NCBI GenBank assembly: GCA_046541805.1
Contig: JBKHCM010000077.1
Span: forward strand, 1 to 15,465
Source of the DNA: JAAAPF01 sp046541805
GTDB lineage: Bacteria; Pseudomonadota; Alphaproteobacteria; Geminicoccales; Geminicoccaceae
Direction of reading: 5' to 3'
Length of the DNA stretch: 15,465 nucleotides
The position numbers and the translations under genes were made by a program. The stretch's first letter is position 1. Each line of letters begins with the position of its first letter. The notes beneath the pieces are model-generated. The model worked only from the letters and a program-made list of their open reading frames with translations, did not search any database and was not told where the DNA came from. Of the stretch, positions 12,919-15,465 are shown in pieces.

Positions 12919-13928
12919 GCCCCGCGCCGCTTTTGGACGTTCGCGACCTGCACGTCCGCTTCCACACCCGCGACGGCGTCCGCCACGCGGTCAACGCGTT
13001 GCGCTTCGACCTCGCCCGTGGCGAGGTGCTGGGCATCCTCGGGGAGTCTGGCTCGGGCAAGAGTGTCGCGCTACGTGCCCTCATGGGCATGCTGCCGCGC
13101 GAGCGCACCGAGGTCACCGGCTCGGTCCGCTTCGACGGCGGCGAGCTGATGGGCCGCGACGAGACGGCGATGCGCCGGCTGCGCGGGGCGCGGATCGCGA
13201 TGATCTTCCAAGAGCCGATGACCGCGCTCGATCCCGTTTTCCCGGTGGGCGAGCAGATCGCGGAAACCATCGTCCGCCACGAAGGCGGCAGCCGCCGCGA
13301 CGCGATGCGGCGCTCCCGCGAGCTCTTCGAGCTCGTGCAGATCCCGTCCGCCGAGCGCCGCCTCAAGGCCTATCCGCACGAGCTCTCGGGCGGCATGCGC
13401 CAGCGGGCGATGATCGCGCTCGCGCTCTCGTGCCGCCCGGATCTCCTGCTCGCCGACGAGCCGACGACGGCGCTTGACGTCACCGTCCAGATCCAGATCA
13501 TCATGCTGTTGCGCCGCCTGCAGCTCGAGTTCGGCATGGCGGTGATCTTCGTCACCCACGATATCGGCGTCGCCGCCGAGATGTCGGACCGCTTGGCTGT
13601 CATGTACGCCGGCCGCTTCGTCGAGACCGGCCCAGCCGCCACCGTCATCGAGGCGCCGCGGCATCCCTATACCGAGGGTCTGTTAGCCTCGACCGTGCAC
13701 GGGTCGATGCGCGGGCGCCGGCTCGAAGCCATCCCGGGGATGCCGCCGGACTTGATCGCGCTGCCGCGGGGCTGCGCCTTCGCCCCGCGGTGCCGACACG
13801 CGACCGACGCCTGCCGCGCTGACGAGCCAGCCGCGGTCGCGATGGAGCCCGATCACGTCACCCGGTGTCGCCGCGTCGCCGCCGGCGAGATCACGCTCTA
13901 CTCGCCGACTCTCGGCGTCGACGCTTGA
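12915..13928 (+). CDS. ABC importer ATPase, DppD/OppD type
   Basis: A 337-residue ATPase completing the importer. It has Walker A GESGSGKSV (43-51, Val where Thr or Ser is more usual), Q-loop IFQEPMTALDP (Gln99), signature LSGGMRQR (157-164), Walker B LLLADEPTTALD (177-188), switch His215 (VTHD), and an oligo_HPY tail with HPYTEGLL, IPGMPPDL and cysteines 287, 293, 300 and 318. 'FQEPMTALDPVFPVGEQIAE' and 'GMRQRAMIALAL' mark the D-type. GTG start with a strong ribosome site. With the F-type subunit it forms the ATP-hydrolysing heterodimer on the two permeases. It is the last gene of the operon; hairpins follow. Confidence 0.92.
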   Translation: MSPAPLLDVRDLHVRFHTRDGVRHAVNALRFDLARGEVLGILGESGSGKSVALRALMGMLPRERTEVTGSVRFDGGELMGRDETAMRRLRGARIAMIFQEPMTALDPVFPVGEQIAETIVRHEGGSRRDAMRRSRELFELVQIPSAERRLKAYPHELSGGMRQRAMIALALSCRPDLLLADEPTTALDVTVQIQIIMLLRRLQLEFGMAVIFVTHDIGVAAEMSDRLAVMYAGRFVETGPAATVIEAPRHPYTEGLLASTVHGSMRGRRLEAIPGMPPDLIALPRGCAFAPRCRHATDACRADEPAAVAMEPDHVTRCRRVAAGEITLYSPTLGVDA

Positions 13929-13931
13929 ACA

Positions 13932-13947
13932 CGCGCCGTCCGGCGCG
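13932..13947 (+). terminator. Short GC hairpin after the importer operon
   Basis: CGCGCC-GTCC-GGCGCG forms a 6-bp stem with a 4-nt loop, starting three bases after the last ATPase stop. No T tract follows. It may be a 3'-end stabilising hairpin rather than a true terminator. Confidence 0.35.
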
Positions 13948-13976
13948 CGTGACCCCCGGGCGTTGCGGACCAAGAC

Positions 13977-14007
13977 GCTTGGTGGCGCGTTGCCCTCGCC
14001 ACCAAGC
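13977..14007. terminator. 11-bp perfect hairpin, possible bidirectional terminator
   Basis: GCTTGGTGGCG (13977-13987) and CGCCACCAAGC (13997-14007) are exact reverse complements with a 9-nt loop. The hairpin lies between the convergent importer operon and transposase remnant. There is no T run on either strand, so it may instead be a transposon end or other protein-binding dyad. The surrounding 13929-14054 has no gene I recognise. Confidence 0.45.
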
Positions 14008-14054
14008 AGTGACCGTCGTCTCGTGCCCGCATTGCCTCGCCAGGATTGTTGCCA

Positions 14055-14261
14055 AAGCTGAGTTCGCTCCCCTTTGTCGTTTCGCCGTTTGCGTTCCAGC
14101 CCGGCCATGCCGTCGATGCGCTAGCGACCGAGCCAGCGACGCAGCGTTCCGATCGGCACGTCCGCGCTGCGGGCGATGGTGGTGAGCGGAACGCCGTCTT
14201 CCAGGTGAGGGCGGAGCAGGATGAAGCGCTCCAAAGCGATGTCGCCGGCATCTACGCTCAT
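14055..14261 (-). pseudogene. Mu/DDE-type transposase N-terminus, stop-interrupted and truncated
   Basis: The ATG at 14261 begins MSVDAGDIALERFILLRPHL, then EDGVPLTTIARSADVPIGTL and RRWLGR before TAG at 14123-14121. Read through, it continues RIDGMAGLERKRRNDKGERT, so a single stop breaks one frame. The helix-turn-helix and 'RWLaRyr.DGlaGL.Rk.R.DkGeRr' are the N-terminal signature of Mu-type integrase/transposases that follow a resolvase. Beyond about 14055 the similarity is lost and the catalytic DDE domain is absent. The start overlaps the resolvase stop by ATGA, so both belonged to one operon. No function is expected, although a 46-residue DNA-binding peptide could still be made. Confidence 0.62.
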
Positions 14262-14845
14262 CCGCTTTCGCCATTCCGCTCGACCAGCGCTCCTCGCCCA
14301 CCGGGCAAGTGTCGGTAGAGGGTCGACGAGGCGACGCCGAGCCGCTTGGCCGCTTGGGCGACGGTGATCTCGGGGTCGCTGAGCAGCGCTCGCGCCGCCG
14401 CCAGATCGGCGGCCGTCAATGCCGGTGGCCGCCCGCCGATCCGTCCGCGGGCCCGGGCGGCGACCAGCCCGGCCTGCGTGCGCTCGCGGATGATCGAGCG
14501 CTCGAATTCGGCGAGCGCGCCGAAGACATGGAAGATCAGTCGGCCGCCCGACGAGCCGGTGTCGATCGCCTCGGTGAGCGAGCGCAAGCCGATATCCCGC
14601 TGCCCCAGTTCCTCAACGGTCTCGATGAGCTGCTTGAGCGACCGCGCCAGCCGGTCGAGCTTCCAGACCACGAGGGTGTCGCCGGAGCGCATGTAGTCGA
14701 CCGCGGCCGTCAGCTGCGGTCGTTCACGCTGTGCGCCCGAGGCCTTCTCCACGAAGATCCGCTCGCACCCGTCCTTCTCCAGCGCGTCCCGCTGCAGCGC
14801 CAGGTTCTGCTCCTGCGTGGAGACGCGCGCGTAGCCGATCTGCAT
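14258..14845 (-). CDS. tnpR: Serine recombinase / resolvase (TnpR family)
   Basis: A 195-residue small serine recombinase that would resolve transposon cointegrates at a res site. The catalytic core is complete: Ser9 nucleophile in IGYARVSTQEQN with Arg7, and WKLDRLARSLKQL holding Arg65 and Arg68. The long helix AEFERSIIRERTQAGLVAAR follows, then a hinge RGRIGGRPPALT and a C-terminal helix-turn-helix (ITVAQAAKRLGVASSTLYRH, about 160-179). The last residues LVERNGESG look slightly extended. ATG 14845 has GGGAAG upstream. It is intact while its partner transposase is destroyed, so it is an orphan that could still act on res sites elsewhere in the replicon. The upstream dyad is its likely binding site and autoregulatory element. 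Confidence 0.9.
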   Translation of the reverse strand: MQIGYARVSTQEQNLALQRDALEKDGCERIFVEKASGAQRERPQLTAAVDYMRSGDTLVVWKLDRLARSLKQLIETVEELGQRDIGLRSLTEAIDTGSSGGRLIFHVFGALAEFERSIIRERTQAGLVAARARGRIGGRPPALTAADLAAARALLSDPEITVAQAAKRLGVASSTLYRHLPGGRGALVERNGESG

Positions 14846-14854
14846 GTCGAGCTT

Positions 14855-14920
14855 CCCGAAACTCGTTCAGGCGCTAGCGTTTCGGGGCACGTGTTTCAAG
14901 ATAGTCTTTTAGGATACGTG
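14855..14920. promoter_or_regulatory. Candidate res site upstream of the resolvase
   Basis: CCCGAAAC (14855-14862) and GTTTCGGG (14879-14886) form a perfect 8-bp dyad spanning 32 bp, about the size of a resolvase subsite. A second loose dyad, CACGT (14888-14892) with ACGTG (14916-14920), spans 33 bp next to it. The first overlaps the resolvase leader, so binding would also repress the gene. Subsite assignment is inferred from size and position. Confidence 0.45.
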
Positions 14921-14991
14921 TGACTGCCGTCGTCAACTGATCCGACAATCTCTCGATGTCTGCCCGAAAAACCAGCGTTTTCGAGATGATT

Positions 14992-15017
14992 GGGGAAACG
15001 TCAGAAGACCGCTTCGC
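14992..15017 (+). repeat. Transposon terminal-repeat-like motif
   Basis: GGGGAAACGTCAGAAGACCG, followed by CTTCGC, resembles known transposon ends. TCAGAAGAC and the bases after it match the inner half of Tn402-type ends as I recall them, and GGGG-N5-TCAGAA has the spacing of Tn21/Tn501-type ends. Only one copy is in the window, so it may be a relic. In either reading the element would extend to the right. Confidence 0.3.
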
Positions 15018-15216
15018 TCTCATCTATCGATGCCGAAAGACGCTCATTTATTTGCGCAATCAACACGCCGCCGGCGCCGGCACCAAGAGCGATCTGCTCG
15101 GCCGGGCATCGTGAAACAGATCTCGGAGCAAGATGGGCAAGCGCCCAAGTTGGGTCTCGTCGACTTGGCCTGCCTGCGAATCGGACGGCGATGGCTGCGC
15201 GCGAACGCCAGCACGG
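15018..15216. other. Stretch without recognisable gene
   Basis: Together with 14921-14991 this interval shows no coding frame with family-like content. Short open frames exist on both strands (for example from ATG 15030) but have the composition of chance frames in GC-rich DNA. It is probably decayed transposon sequence. Confidence 0.4.
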
Positions 15217-15240
15217 TGAACCGCCCCGTGTTTACCGGAG
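15217..15240 (+). repeat. IS3-family left terminal repeat
   Basis: The sequence beginning TGAACCGCCCCGTGTTTACC has the TGAACCGC...GTTT..CGGA form of IS3-family ends and lies 28 bp before an orfA start, the expected distance. The matching right end is outside the window or lost. Confidence 0.55.
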
Positions 15241-15267
15241 GGACGAACTCTCCGAGGATTGCCGACC

Positions 15268-15414
15268 ATGGACCAGAAGATCAGCAGGAAGCCGTACTCG
15301 CCTGAGTTTCGTGAACGCGCCGTGCGGCTGTTCCTGGAGCATCGGCCCGAGTACGCCAGTGAGATCGCCGCGCTGCGGGCGCTGGCCGAGAAGCTCGGGT
15401 GCTCGGCTGACTGA
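15268..15414 (+). pseudogene. IS3-family OrfA, cut off after 48 codons
   Basis: The ATG at 15268 gives MDQKISRKPYSPEFRERAVR, then LFLEHRPEYASEIAALRALA and EKLGCSAD before TGA. 'YSPEFReRAVRLfLEHr.eYaSe.aAir.iA.KLGCsaetLrrW' is the usual N-terminus of the IS3-family OrfA DNA-binding protein (transposase_8 helix-turn-helix). The reading stops exactly where a new IS-like end (TGAACCGGACCC) begins, so the stop codon comes from an inserted element rather than from a point mutation. The rest of orfA and all of orfB are missing from the window, so a frameshifted OrfAB transposase cannot be made from here. Confidence 0.7.
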
Positions 15415-15465
15415 ACCGGACCCGGTTCCTTGGACACTCGGTTGGGTTACGCGGCCATGGGCATG
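15412..15465 (+). mobile_element. Left end of a second IS3-like element (runs off window)
   Basis: TGAACCGGACCCGGTTCCTT, then GGACAC, resembles an IS3-family terminal repeat and shares TGAACCG with the end at 15217 but differs after it, so it is a different element. It interrupts the first element's orfA. The following bases to 15465 are non-coding leader as far as seen. Confidence 0.5.

Noticed and set aside
13891..14301. Minus-strand frames of 117-136 codons overlapping the resolvase tail
   Set aside because: The transposase similarity (helix-turn-helix, RRWLGR, GMAGLERK) lies in another frame; these are its shadows.

Overview
The window is GC-rich and compositionally uniform, and looks like part of a plasmid or chromid of an alphaproteobacterium, perhaps Rhodospirillales-like. 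That placement is inferred from the RepA type, the GC content and the gene neighbours, not from a taxonomic marker. It joins a replication/partition backbone, a block of decayed gene and IS fragments, an intact two-armed amide-uptake-and-hydrolysis locus, and a transposon scrap heap at the right end.

Left part (1-3700): after a 10-codon gene tail at the edge come an exosortase pseudogene (52-596, minus), a RepA_C-type initiator repA (734-1645, minus), an iteron origin (about 1711-2089, seven copies, a 15-bp inverted iteron pair around an AT-rich segment, one DnaA box), and overlapping parA-parB (3697-2095, minus). Upstream of parA are three copies of a palindrome centred on ACGT or a variant of it, which I propose as the partition site (parS).

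Junk zone (3770-4470): the C-terminal tails of two different sugar/cell-surface-type methyltransferases on opposite strands, and an IS110-family transposase reduced by internal deletion to 49 codons. Together with the exosortase remnant they suggest this replicon once carried exopolysaccharide genes.

Catabolic locus (4482-13928): the minus-strand operon reads AtzG-like small subunit (58 aa, 8022-7846), amidase-signature hydrolase (AtzE-like), isochorismatase-fold cysteine hydrolase, and M20 carbamoylase/allantoate-hydrolase-type metalloenzyme, with gaps of 4 to 20 nt. Diverging from it is a complete Dpp/Opp-type ABC importer: secreted binding protein, two permeases, two ATPases, the last four almost gap-free or overlapping. 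The obvious reading is import of a small amide-, ureido- or hydantoin-type compound and its stepwise hydrolysis by three different C-N hydrolases. The exact substrate cannot be read from sequence, and no regulator gene is in the window.

Right end (13929-15465): a strong hairpin after the importer, then a serine resolvase whose stop overlaps (ATGA) the start of a transposase interrupted by TAG after 46 codons and then truncated, a resolution-site-like dyad upstream of the resolvase, a terminal-repeat-like motif, and an IS3-family orfA cut off at codon 48 where a second IS3-like end begins.
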